The notes beneath the pieces are model-generated. The model was given only the letters and a program-made list of their open reading frames with translations, searched no databases and had not been told where the DNA came from. A program made the position numbers and the translations under genes. 12,281 bases of DNA from Candidatus Staskawiczbacteria bacterium (lineage in GTDB: Bacteria > Patescibacteriota > Minisyncoccia > Minisyncoccales > Staskawiczbacteraceae): assembly GCA_016866675.1 (NCBI GenBank), contig VGLO01000020.1, forward strand, positions 1-12,281. The letters run 5' to 3'. Below are positions 1 through 5,607 of the stretch, in pieces. Position 1 is the first letter of the stretch; the number at the start of each line of letters is the position of its first letter.

Positions 1-91
1 TAAACGGATTCCACCACACCGCACTCACCAACGAAACAGACAAAAGCGCCACTAACAAGAAAATAAAAACAACACGGGCCCCTTTATGCAT
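1..91 (-). CDS. Secreted protein, N-terminal fragment (signal peptide only)
   Basis: An ATG at 89-91 opens a minus-strand frame that stays open to the left edge, giving 30 codons plus one base. The peptide starts MHKGARVVFIFLLVALLSVS and continues LVSAVWWNPF. This is a classic signal peptide: a short basic n-region (K3, R6), a hydrophobic core of about residues 7-22, and an Ala-X-Ala-like site with likely cleavage after A24 (VSA|VWW). The start is supported by a TTTATATA box centred about 29 bases upstream, which suggests a leaderless or nearly leaderless mRNA. The mature protein lies outside the window, so its function cannot be named. It is a short sequence, but hydrophobicity, start and promoter geometry agree. 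Confidence 0.72.
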   Translation of the reverse strand, partial: MHKGARVVFIFLLVALLSVSLVSAVWWNPF

Positions 92-93
92 AC

Positions 94-113
94 GAGAGAG
101 AGAGAGAGAGAGA
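94..113. repeat. (GA)10 / (CT)10 microsatellite in a promoter spacer
   Basis: Ten perfect GA dinucleotides on the plus strand (CT on the minus strand). They fill nearly all of the 25 bases between the TATA box at 117-124 and the ATG at 91 of the secreted-protein gene. The transcription start of that gene is expected inside or at the left edge of the repeat. No other dinucleotide run of this length was noticed in the window. Confidence 0.95.
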
Positions 114-116
114 CGC

Positions 117-124
117 TATATAAA
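117..124 (-). promoter_or_regulatory. TATA box of the secreted-protein gene
   Basis: On the minus strand the box reads TTTATATA, a match to the archaeal box A consensus TTTAWATA. It is preceded by purine-rich bases (cgaaatg) that could serve as a BRE. Its centre lies about 29 bases before the ATG at 91. Orientation is chosen because TTTATATA points leftward and a gene follows on that side; no convincing intact gene follows on the plus side. Confidence 0.7.
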
Positions 125-455
125 CATTTCGCCAAAAACGGCTCAGTAGAAGAGGAGATAAAACGTAAAGAAAACCAGTAGGTTAGAAGACTCTACTCGC
201 AACAAAATGCAATTATAAAAGTACAAAAACATGAGGAAGTGCAAGCGTGGTGTGAAGAACCTGAAGCGCATCAAAAAAAGAGTCCCAAGCTCAAGATAAA
301 GAGATCTGCATATATTCATACCGAGTAAGAAAAAGAAGGAAGGGGAACTATTATTTTCTTATGGGGTAAGAAAATACCTGAATACCTGCTCTCGCACTTC
401 ATCAAAACATACATTCAGAACCTCACAAAAAGGTAAGTAAACAATAAACCTATCT
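125..455. other. Gene-poor stretch, possible decayed plus-strand reading frame
   Basis: About 330 bases without a convincing gene. The plus strand is purine-rich. One plus frame (codon starts at 128, 131 and so on) runs from about 122 to about 434 with only two stops, TAG at 179-181 and TAA at 326-328. It encodes Lys/Glu-rich peptide and then a more ordinary segment containing TIIFLWGKKIPEYLLSHFIK. This could be a decayed gene or a chance effect of purine bias. No start codon with a promoter, no recognised domain and no stable RNA motif was found. A short T-rich run on the minus strand (about 424-433) lies downstream of the tbp stop and may aid its termination. Confidence 0.3.
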
Positions 456-1010
456 TTACTTCTCACTCAACTTAACTGCTGCACGAATATTTTTATTCAA
501 TTGTTCCATAGAATCATCTAATTGTTGTTTATTCTTAGTTCCAGTACATACCAACTTCCCGTTACTAAACAATAAGAACGTAGCCGTAGGCTCAACTAAT
601 TTATACACCAACCCTGGAAATTGTTCAGGTTCATATTCTGTATTTTCAAGTTGTAATGCAAGTACATTCAAATTCAATTGTAAATCGATGCTTCCAGAAG
701 CAACAATATTCTGCACGGTAATCTTTGGAACAGTGGTGATACGTACTCCAATTTTACCAATTTGTTTCATCACTGCTTTAATGACTTCTTTTACTTGTGC
801 CACCGATTTAGTACCCGTACACACCAGATTTCCAGAACTAAACACTAACACTGCAGATTTTGGTTTCTCGATACGCAACACCAAACCAGGAAATTGCTCA
901 GGATTATATTCAGTATTACTTTGAGAACGTGCAAGTTTAGTCAAAGAAACTTCCTTACCTAAAGAAGCGGTAGCAACAATATTTTGGACCTTCAAATCCG
1001 ATGTACCCAT
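456..1010 (-). CDS. tbp: TATA-binding protein (TBP)
   Basis: This is the general transcription factor that binds the TATA box and, with TFB, recruits RNA polymerase. The 184-residue length is normal for archaeal TBP. Two direct repeats of about 77 residues make the saddle: repeat 1 at about 8-84 (from VQNIVATASL) and repeat 2 at about 99-176 (from VQNIVASGSI). Both contain NTEYxPEQFPGLV and LVCTGTK blocks. The DNA-kinking Phe pairs fit F40/F57 and F131/F148, 17 residues apart in each repeat as in known TBPs. The C-terminal tail is short and only mildly charged, unlike the acidic tail of some archaeal TBPs. The start is ATG at 1010, 27 bases downstream of a palindromic TATA box, so the mRNA is probably leaderless. 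It lies downstream of lig on the same strand but has its own promoters. Confidence 0.97.
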   Translation of the reverse strand: MGTSDLKVQNIVATASLGKEVSLTKLARSQSNTEYNPEQFPGLVLRIEKPKSAVLVFSSGNLVCTGTKSVAQVKEVIKAVMKQIGKIGVRITTVPKITVQNIVASGSIDLQLNLNVLALQLENTEYEPEQFPGLVYKLVEPTATFLLFSNGKLVCTGTKNKQQLDDSMEQLNKNIRAAVKLSEK

Positions 1011-1016
1011 ATCGGT

Positions 1017-1057
1017 GTTTATATAGTACTTCCTTTATAAAGGTGCCGTTTATAAAG
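1017..1057 (-). promoter_or_regulatory. Triple TATA-like array upstream of tbp
   Basis: On the minus strand three related decamers occur in series: CTTTATAAAC (1057-1048), CTTTATAAAG (1042-1033, inside a perfect 12-base palindrome at 1032-1043) and CTATATAAAC (1026-1017). Their spacing is 15 and 16 bases. The middle copy is centred about 27 bases before the ATG at 1010 and is the best core promoter. The distal copy would give a leader of about 16 bases. The proximal copy covers the region where the middle promoter would melt. Because the downstream gene encodes TBP, autoregulation by TBP occupancy is a reasonable inference. Confidence 0.75.
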
Positions 1058-1061
1058 GGAT

Positions 1062-1080
1062 AGAGAAGAAGAAAAAAGGG
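1062..1080 (-). terminator. T-rich terminator after lig
   Basis: Read on the minus strand, the bases just after the lig stop codon are ccc followed by T6 (1077-1072) and more pyrimidine-rich sequence (cttcttctct). Archaeal RNA polymerase terminates on such T-rich tracts without a hairpin. It sits between the lig stop and the tbp promoter array, which suggests two separate transcription units. Confidence 0.5.
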
Positions 1081-1084
1081 CCTC

Positions 1085-2797
1085 TCACTGTAATCCAAAA
1101 CCACCAGAGGCGTGTTGTTTCTTCACCAACGCCTTAATCTCATCCAAGGTAGCTATATCATGCGGTTTCCGATCAGGACGATAATGTAAAATACGTGGAA
1201 AACGTAATCCAAATCCTGAAGTATACCGTGGACTTGGTTGAATATTTTGATACGTAATACTCACCACAAGTTGGGGTTTCACTCGGACCATATTTCCTTC
1301 AGTATGCGTAATCAACGGTTTCAAAAGTTTTGTCATTGCTTCATAGGTCATCCCTTCTTCCTCTTTCTCTTTCAATCCACTACTCACCATTCCCAATTCT
1401 TTGTAATGTGCCCCTTCTTTACATGCAACCACATAACTCGTCAACCAGCCCCCTCGTTTACCAGTTCCTGTCTCTGCACCCACAATAACCACATCTAAAT
1501 CAGCTACAAGAGGTTTTAGTTTAACCATGTACCCTACTCGCCTCCCTGGGCGATAAGGAGCATCTAACTTCTTAATCATAATACCCTCTTCACCTAAAGC
1601 AAGCGCTTTTTTGTAAAATCGTTCAGCAACAGCCAGGTCATCAGTAACTATCTGTTCAGAAGGATGAATCTCTTTATGAACAGGAATAATCTTCTCAAGT
1701 AATTTCCTTCGCTCGACAAAAGGCAATTCAGTCACCCCTTCTCCTTTATAATACAACACATCAAACACATTGACGACCACTGGCAATTGTTTCACTAATT
1801 CTTCAATATGATGCTTTCGTCTAATACGTTGGCTAATTGCTTCGAATGGTTTTGTCTTGCCTGTTTTCGGGTCATGCCCCACTACCTCAGCATCTAAAAT
1901 ATAAGTAGTATTTCCCAACGTTTTCTGCATCACTTGTACTACATCAGGAAATTGATGTGTAACTGATTCCAATTTTCGAGTAAACAAACGAATTTCTCCT
2001 TTTTCATCACGCATCAGCACCATCCGAAACCCATCATACTTATGTTCCAAAGCAGCAGGTTTCCCACAAATCTCAAATGCTTCAGCTAAATCCGTCACTT
2101 TCACCGGCAACATAACTTGCAAAGGTTTATTCGGATGTAACACCATTTTCCGCAACGCAGCTTTCCCTCGCGCAGCAGCATGTAGCACGCCCGCAAAGTC
2201 AGTAGTCAAATCATAACTCTCTTGCACCAATGCAATGACTTCACTTTCATCAGGATACCAGGCTTGTGCAATCGCATCAACCAACACCGCCCCTTGGACA
2301 CCAATACGCAAATCGCCCAATAAAGTCCGTACAATATATTTTGCTTCCAAAGCTGAAGCCTGTCCTAACAATCCTTCAACCACTCCAAGCTTTCGTTCCA
2401 CACTTCCTTTCCCACTCAATCCCAAAATACTTTCTAATTGGGTAAAAAGATAAGCAGTAGTCAAAGATTTTGAAAACAATCCTTTTTGTGTTCGTTTTTC
2501 AACAAGTTTCTCCGTAATCTCTCCCAAATCTCCTTGTGTTGCAAACAAAGCCTCAATCTTTTCAAAGGTCTTTCCAAATGTTTGTGCAAGTCCTTTCATC
2601 ACTAATTGCTTCGAAATACCAAATTCTCGATTATCATAATCAGCAGTTACTTTTCCATGAAGCAAATACACAAATCGTGCATCTTCTTTTAACAAAAGAG
2701 GTAAAAACTTCGCAAGAATATCGCGTTTCTCCAAACGCTTGGTTGTTCCTCCAAGCTTCTCATACACTTCAACTAATTCCTTATACTGCATCACCAT
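1085..2797 (-). CDS. lig: ATP-dependent DNA ligase
   Basis: This enzyme seals nicks in replication and repair, using ATP to adenylate an active-site lysine. The 570-residue length is usual for archaeal Lig1. Order: N-terminal helical DNA-binding domain (about 1-220), adenylation domain with motif I EHKYDGFR (nucleophile K253, with R258), LDAEVV at 301-306, motif III FDVLYY at 345-350, motif IV EGIMIKK at 404-410 and motif V VKLKP at 425-429. A C-terminal OB-fold follows, with a motif VI-like segment RFPRILHYRPDRKP at 532-545. All key residues are present, so it should be active. The start MVMQ at 2797 is preferred over the second Met because a TATA-like box is centred 25 bases upstream, giving a leaderless mRNA. 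It is divergent from the YjdF-family gene. Confidence 0.97.
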   Translation of the reverse strand: MVMQYKELVEVYEKLGGTTKRLEKRDILAKFLPLLLKEDARFVYLLHGKVTADYDNREFGISKQLVMKGLAQTFGKTFEKIEALFATQGDLGEITEKLVEKRTQKGLFSKSLTTAYLFTQLESILGLSGKGSVERKLGVVEGLLGQASALEAKYIVRTLLGDLRIGVQGAVLVDAIAQAWYPDESEVIALVQESYDLTTDFAGVLHAAARGKAALRKMVLHPNKPLQVMLPVKVTDLAEAFEICGKPAALEHKYDGFRMVLMRDEKGEIRLFTRKLESVTHQFPDVVQVMQKTLGNTTYILDAEVVGHDPKTGKTKPFEAISQRIRRKHHIEELVKQLPVVVNVFDVLYYKGEGVTELPFVERRKLLEKIIPVHKEIHPSEQIVTDDLAVAERFYKKALALGEEGIMIKKLDAPYRPGRRVGYMVKLKPLVADLDVVIVGAETGTGKRGGWLTSYVVACKEGAHYKELGMVSSGLKEKEEEGMTYEAMTKLLKPLITHTEGNMVRVKPQLVVSITYQNIQPSPRYTSGFGLRFPRILHYRPDRKPHDIATLDEIKALVKKQHASGGFGLQ

Positions 2798-2817
2798 ACT
2801 CTGATTGACAAAGACGA

Positions 2818-2826
2818 GTATAAAAG
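2818..2826 (-). promoter_or_regulatory. TATA box of lig
   Basis: The minus strand reads CTTTTATAC, centred about 25 bases before the ATG at 2797. The spacing implies that transcription starts at or within a few bases of the start codon. No Shine-Dalgarno sequence is seen in front of lig. Confidence 0.6.
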
Positions 2827-2849
2827 CATATCTTTCAAAAGAAAATTCC

Positions 2850-2880
2850 TACCGACGATAAAAACTACTTACCGTCGATA
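2850..2880. repeat. Spaced 11-base direct repeat between divergent genes
   Basis: TACCGACGATA (2850-2860) and TACCGTCGATA (2870-2880) differ at one base and are offset by exactly 20 bases, about two helical turns. The same bases also form a small inverted repeat, CGACG (2853-2857) against CGTCG (2873-2877). The pair lies in the 217-base space between lig (minus) and the YjdF-family gene (plus), about 25 bases upstream of the lig TATA box. An operator for a dimeric regulator is possible but unproven. Confidence 0.4.
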
Positions 2881-2985
2881 CAAAAAGAAGTGCAAACACT
2901 AACGAAAGAATCATCACTCTCTTGTACGTCGTTTCTCCAACAATTACTCATATATAAACATTTATTTTTTCCTCAAAACAACAAC

Positions 2986-2995
2986 TATATAAAAA
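2986..2995 (+). promoter_or_regulatory. TATA box of the YjdF-family gene
   Basis: TATATAAAAA on the plus strand, centred about 25 bases before the ATG at 3015, consistent with a leaderless transcript. A second TATA-like sequence, TATATAAA at 2951-2958 (TTTATATA on the minus strand), lies 35 bases further upstream and could face either way. Confidence 0.6.
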
Positions 2996-3014
2996 CAAAA
3001 AAGAGAAGAATGAT

Positions 3015-3716
3015 ATGAAAAAAGAAACAAGATATCAACTCTTCTTACTCACTCTTTTCCTGGCCGTCTGGATCTGGGCAGCAAGTGACCCGGTATATCC
3101 ACATGATTGGCTCCTTGAAAATTATCTCACTTTCATCACTGTCCCCTTAATACTTATCACTGCACGCTATTTCCGTCTTTCTAATCTTTCATATACGCTC
3201 ATCACGCTATTTATGATACTCCATACAATTGGTAGTCATTATACGTATGCAGAAGTTCCCTTTGGTTATACCCTCCAAGACTGGTTTGGTTCAAGTAGAA
3301 ACATGTACGATCGCTTAGTACACTTTTGTTTCGGTTTTCTCATTGCTTACCCCATGCGTGAAATCTTTATGCGTATTGGAAAACAGCGTGGATTCTGGAG
3401 TTATTGGATTCCAATTGAACTCACGCTAGCAACATCTTGTATATATGAACTCATTGAATGGGGTGTTGCAGCAATAGTAAATCCTGAAGCAGGACTCGCT
3501 TTCCTCGGAAGTCAAGGAGATATTTGGGATGCACAAAAAGATATGGCTCTTGCAGGAGTGGGCGCACTTATCGCCTTAGGTATTGTCTTTTTCATTAACC
3601 TCAAATATAATAAAAACGTCTGGTCAGATTTCAAAGCCTCATTACGCATCCCAAAAGATGACAAACCATTGGGAGAAGTTAAACTCAGAGAATTAGTAAA
3701 GAGAAATAACTACTAA
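3015..3716 (+). CDS. yjdF: YjdF/DUF2238-family integral membrane protein
   Basis: A 233-residue polytopic membrane protein of the DUF2238 family (E. coli YjdF-like), whose function is not established. The conserved family blocks are easy to see: HTIGSHYTYAEVPFG at about 70-84, the YDRLVHFCFGF segment at 98-108, YELIEWG at 144-150 and GSQGDIWDAQKDM at 166-178. Conserved polar residues in or near membrane segments (H70, H75, D99, H103, E145, E148, D169, D172, D176) could form a metal or catalytic site, but that is inference. About six hydrophobic segments lie between residues 8 and 197, followed by a charged cytoplasmic-looking tail of about 35 residues. The start fits a TATA box 25 bases upstream. 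radB follows 47 bases later with its own TATA box. Confidence 0.9.
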   Translation: MKKETRYQLFLLTLFLAVWIWAASDPVYPHDWLLENYLTFITVPLILITARYFRLSNLSYTLITLFMILHTIGSHYTYAEVPFGYTLQDWFGSSRNMYDRLVHFCFGFLIAYPMREIFMRIGKQRGFWSYWIPIELTLATSCIYELIEWGVAAIVNPEAGLAFLGSQGDIWDAQKDMALAGVGALIALGIVFFINLKYNKNVWSDFKASLRIPKDDKPLGEVKLRELVKRNNY

Positions 3717-3735
3717 TATTCTAAGCACTCATAAT

Positions 3736-3744
3736 CTTATAAAG
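3736..3744 (+). promoter_or_regulatory. TATA box of radB
   Basis: CTTATAAAG in the 47-base gap after the YjdF-family gene, centred 24 bases before the ATG at 3764. The purine run gaagga follows directly, but it sits too close to the predicted transcription start to be a useful ribosome-binding site. A leaderless mRNA is more likely. Confidence 0.6.
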
Positions 3745-3763
3745 AAGGAAAAAATAAAAAGAT

Positions 3764-4441
3764 ATGGAAAAAATATCTGCAGGAAATTATGATCTCAACG
3801 TATTACTTCATGGAGGGTATGAGTCAGACATTATTTCAATGATTTACGGACCTTCAGGTGCAGGAAAAACTAATTATTGCTTACTCGTTGCAATTTCACA
3901 AGCGAAAAAAGGAAACAAAGTAGTGTTTATCGATACTGAAGGGGGATTCAGCATTGAACGCATTACTCAACTTGCAGGGGAAGAAACAGAAAAAATACTT
4001 CCCAACATCAGTGTACTTCAACCAACCTCATTTGGAGAACAACAACAGGCATTTCAACAACTCAATAAATATCTCAAACAAGGCATCAGTGTCCTCATTA
4101 TTGATGGCATGACCATTCTGTATCGCCTTGAAAACGTAGGAGTGTCCGAAGAACAAATGCGAAATACAAATAGACAACTTGCAAAACAAATGCAACAACT
4201 TGCAGAAATTGCACGTAAACGACATATTCCAGTCATTATCACCAACCAAGTCTATCGCTGGGAAGAAACAACCAAAATGGTTGGAGGTGATGTCATGCAA
4301 TATTGGAGTAAATGCCATATAGAACTTACCAAAGAAAATGGCATGAGAAAAGCAGTCATACGGAAACATCGCTCATTACCTGAACGAGAACTTAACTTTG
4401 AAATAACGGAAAAAGGAATTAAAAAGAAAGGGCTTTTTTAA
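3764..4441 (+). CDS. radB: DNA repair and recombination protein RadB
   Basis: RadB is an archaeal RecA/RadA paralogue thought to assist RadA filament formation in homologous recombination. The 225-residue length is typical: the core ATPase without the N-terminal helix-hairpin-helix domain of RadA. Visible motifs are Walker A GPSGAGKT (29-36), VVFIDTEGGF (53-62), Walker B SVLIIDG with D114, and NQV (161-163) of the L2 region. The C-terminal part MRKAVIRKHRSLPE matches the end of RecA-like cores in this family. All nucleotide-binding residues are intact. It is transcribed with or just after the YjdF-family gene and converges on the small Cys-rich gene. Its stop codon overlaps the T6 run of a probable terminator. 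Confidence 0.96.
   Translation: MEKISAGNYDLNVLLHGGYESDIISMIYGPSGAGKTNYCLLVAISQAKKGNKVVFIDTEGGFSIERITQLAGEETEKILPNISVLQPTSFGEQQQAFQQLNKYLKQGISVLIIDGMTILYRLENVGVSEEQMRNTNRQLAKQMQQLAEIARKRHIPVIITNQVYRWEETTKMVGGDVMQYWSKCHIELTKENGMRKAVIRKHRSLPERELNFEITEKGIKKKGLF
4434..4439 (+). terminator. T6 tract at the radB 3' end
   Basis: Six T residues overlap the last codons and stop of radB. A second pyrimidine tract on the plus strand (about 4485-4498) follows inside the antisense 3' end of the next gene. Together they are plausible termination sites for the plus-strand unit. Confidence 0.4.
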
Positions 4442-4481
4442 GCTCTTAAAATAAAAATAAAAAATAGAAAGAAAAAGAGAA
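4442..4481 (-). terminator. T-rich terminator after the small Cys-rich gene
   Basis: Read on the minus strand, the 40 bases after the stop codon at 4482-4484 are almost entirely T with a few A and C (tctctttttctttctatttt and onward). This is a strong archaeal-type T-rich terminator. It occupies the whole space between the convergent small gene and radB. Confidence 0.55.
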
Positions 4482-4661
4482 TTATCTCTTCTTTTTCTGA
4501 GATACGTCACAGCATTCTTTGCACGCAAATTGATGTACAAGCAAGAGAACTGCTGCAATACCTATGATCAAACTACTCGAACCGAGAAGCGCTGGCCAAA
4601 ATGCAAGGACTGCGATCACAAGATACAACACAGTTTGAACAAGAGAACAATTACATTTCAT
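4482..4661 (-). CDS. Small two-helix membrane protein with five cysteines
   Basis: A 59-codon gene from ATG at 4661 to TAA at 4482-4484. The protein begins MKCNCSLVQTVLYLVIAVLA and ends HQFACKECCDVSQKKKR. Two hydrophobic helices (about 7-26 and 31-46) form a hairpin. The basic tail and short polar N-terminus predict both ends in the cytoplasm. That would place C3, C5, C47, C50 and C51 together on the inner face, a possible metal or Fe-S site or redox pair (inference). A seven-base Shine-Dalgarno match GAGGTGA lies four bases before the ATG, and a TATA-like box lies about 37 bases upstream, so there is a short leader carrying the ribosome site. No family is recognised. Translation signals, hydrophobic pattern and terminator agree that it is real. 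Confidence 0.75.
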   Translation of the reverse strand: MKCNCSLVQTVLYLVIAVLAFWPALLGSSSLIIGIAAVLLLVHQFACKECCDVSQKKKR

Positions 4662-4665
4662 GTCT

Positions 4666-4703
4666 TCACCTCAAAAATACTAAGAAAAAGGGCTTAATAA
4701 AGG
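4666..4703 (-). promoter_or_regulatory. TATA-like box plus Shine-Dalgarno of the small Cys-rich gene
   Basis: The minus strand reads CCTTTATTAA at 4703-4694, then GAGGTGA at 4672-4666. The box is centred about 37 bases before the ATG at 4661. Transcription is therefore expected near 4673, giving a leader of about 12 bases that just contains the Shine-Dalgarno. GAGGTGA is complementary to the conserved archaeal 16S rRNA 3' end. This is the clearest ribosome-binding site in the window. Confidence 0.65.
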
Positions 4704-4711
4704 TTACTCAA

Positions 4712-4720
4712 GAAAAAAAG
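4712..4720 (-). terminator. T7 terminator after rpo11
   Basis: The minus strand reads CTTTTTTTC starting two bases after the TAA stop of the Rpo11 gene, with another CCCTTTTTC 20 bases on. It separates rpo11 from the small Cys-rich gene, which has its own promoter. Confidence 0.55.
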
Positions 4721-4722
4721 AG

Positions 4723-4968
4723 TTACAAGCCTTTAGCCATGGCTTCAGTATCTTTTTGCACAGCAACAACCGCTTGTTTTACTACCTTTTCAACGCCCGC
4801 GGCATGGCGAATAGTCATGATAACAGGTTTTGAATAATGCTCTTTTTTCCAAGCAGCGAAATCAACCCCTTGTTCATAAAGGTACGCGCGAAGAGCCTCA
4901 GCAACAGTAACATTGTCTAAAGACAGAGTAGCTTCAGATTTAGAAGACAAAGTAAGTGTAATATGCAT
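4723..4968 (-). CDS. rpo11: Probable DNA-directed RNA polymerase subunit L (Rpo11)
   Basis: With start ATG at 4968 the protein has 81 residues, close to the usual archaeal RpoL size (about 85-100). Rpo11 pairs with Rpo3 to form the assembly platform of RNA polymerase. The RPB11-like fold is suggested by a beta-strand start (MHITLTLS), the block LDNVTVAEALRAYL where the family has a helix after EDHTxxNLLR, then VDFAAWKKEHYSKPVIMTIR, which resembles the family's VEFAAYxxEHPLxxKPxLxIRT, and a final amphipathic helix. The usual EDHT/N signature is weak, so this is a divergent member. A longer frame from TTG at 4983 is rejected: that codon is only about 11 bases from the TATA box, upstream of any possible transcription start, whereas the ATG is 26 bases away. 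Confidence 0.75.
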   Translation of the reverse strand: MHITLTLSSKSEATLSLDNVTVAEALRAYLYEQGVDFAAWKKEHYSKPVIMTIRHAAGVEKVVKQAVVAVQKDTEAMAKGL

Positions 4969-4990
4969 ACAAAGCTGAGACAAAAAGCGA

Positions 4991-4998
4991 TTTATAAA
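4991..4998 (-). promoter_or_regulatory. TATA box of rpo11
   Basis: TTTATAAA, palindromic, centred 26 bases before the ATG at 4968 and just after the stop codon of the HTH gene. It defines the rpo11 start and implies a leaderless mRNA. Confidence 0.7.
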
Positions 4999-5006
4999 GC
5001 TTGCCC

Positions 5007-5567
5007 TTACTCTTCATCAACCAAGGAAATATCCTTCCCCATCAAATCCTGAGCCGTAGCATCAGCAATCGCTTGTACTGAAGAGGCCGCAACAATGCTT
5101 TTGGTCGTAGAAGCATGAGGGGTATGAGGTAAGTAACTTCCCCCTCTTCGTACATTCACCCCATAATATCGTTCTAAAGTACTTAACGCCACATAATCTC
5201 GTCCCACCACTCCATTTTCAAGCAATTTAATATCTTCTTTTTTCACACCCGTTGCATCACTCACTTGTTTTCGAGTCATATTACGCACTTTACGTTGCTT
5301 CTGCAATTCCCAATGAAAATGATCTGCTAATCCTGCCCGTAATTCATCATCACGCAAAGGCTTGCGATACTCCTCAAATTTCAATAATCCCCGTTTAGTA
5401 TGACTTGGGGCTCCTGGAACAGCACGAGATAAAGGAGTCATCGTTCCTTCAGTCACCACATCAGGCACTTTCTTCACAATTAACAACCCTTCACGCCGTG
5501 CATAGGATTCAGGGACTTTGACAATCTTACCATCTGCAATTGCCTCTACATAGGATACTAAAGCCAT
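5007..5567 (-). CDS. HTH (XRE/MBF1-like) DNA-binding protein
   Basis: 186 residues. A helix-turn-helix of the XRE/Cro type spans about 83-140: HFHWELQKQRKVRNMTRKQV, then SDATGVKKEDIKLLENG, then the recognition-helix region and ALSTLERYYGV. This layout and the RxxRxMTRKQ(V)xxxTG pattern resemble archaeal MBF1, a bridging factor linked to transcription and translation. The zinc-ribbon N-terminus of classical aMBF1 is absent. Residues 1-70 are instead a non-Cys region with basic patches, and the protein ends GKDISLVDEE after an Ala/Ser/Thr-rich linker. It is better called an MBF1-like HTH protein than MBF1 itself. It has its own TATA box at 5589-5596 and lies just beyond the AT-rich cassette. 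Confidence 0.75.
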   Translation of the reverse strand: MALVSYVEAIADGKIVKVPESYARREGLLIVKKVPDVVTEGTMTPLSRAVPGAPSHTKRGLLKFEEYRKPLRDDELRAGLADHFHWELQKQRKVRNMTRKQVSDATGVKKEDIKLLENGVVGRDYVALSTLERYYGVNVRRGGSYLPHTPHASTTKSIVAASSVQAIADATAQDLMGKDISLVDEE

Positions 5568-5588
5568 ACTACAATAAGGAGAAATCTA

Positions 5589-5596
5589 CTTTAAAG
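5589..5596 (-). promoter_or_regulatory. TATA-like box of the HTH gene
   Basis: CTTTAAAG on the minus strand, centred about 25 bases before the ATG at 5567, in the 40-base space after the cassette's last stop codon. This lets the HTH gene be expressed independently of the upstream glycosylation genes. Confidence 0.5.
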
Positions 5597-5607
5597 GGAT
5601 TATGGTG

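Noticed and set aside
86..181. Plus-strand ORF with an Arg-Glu repeat (ATG at 86)
   Set aside because: Its repeat is just translation of the GA microsatellite, and it overlaps the minus-strand promoter and start. No promoter faces it.
688..924. Plus-strand frame of 78 codons inside tbp
   Set aside because: It lies wholly antisense to a clear TBP gene, with no similarity or start signals of its own.
2912..2918. GTGATGA on the minus strand, a possible C box of a C/D guide RNA
   Set aside because: No matching D or D' box (CTGA) was found within guide-RNA distance.
4028..4369. Long minus-strand frames inside radB
   Set aside because: They are antisense shadows of an intact RadB gene with complete Walker motifs.
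4601..4837. Plus-strand frame of 78 codons
   Set aside because: It is antisense to both the small Cys-rich gene and rpo11, has no promoter or ribosome site, and its composition looks like non-coding text.
4969..4983. TTG start giving an 86-residue Rpo11
   Set aside because: The TTG lies about 11 bases from the TATA box, upstream of any plausible transcription start. The ATG at 4968 has the proper distance and a better N-terminus.
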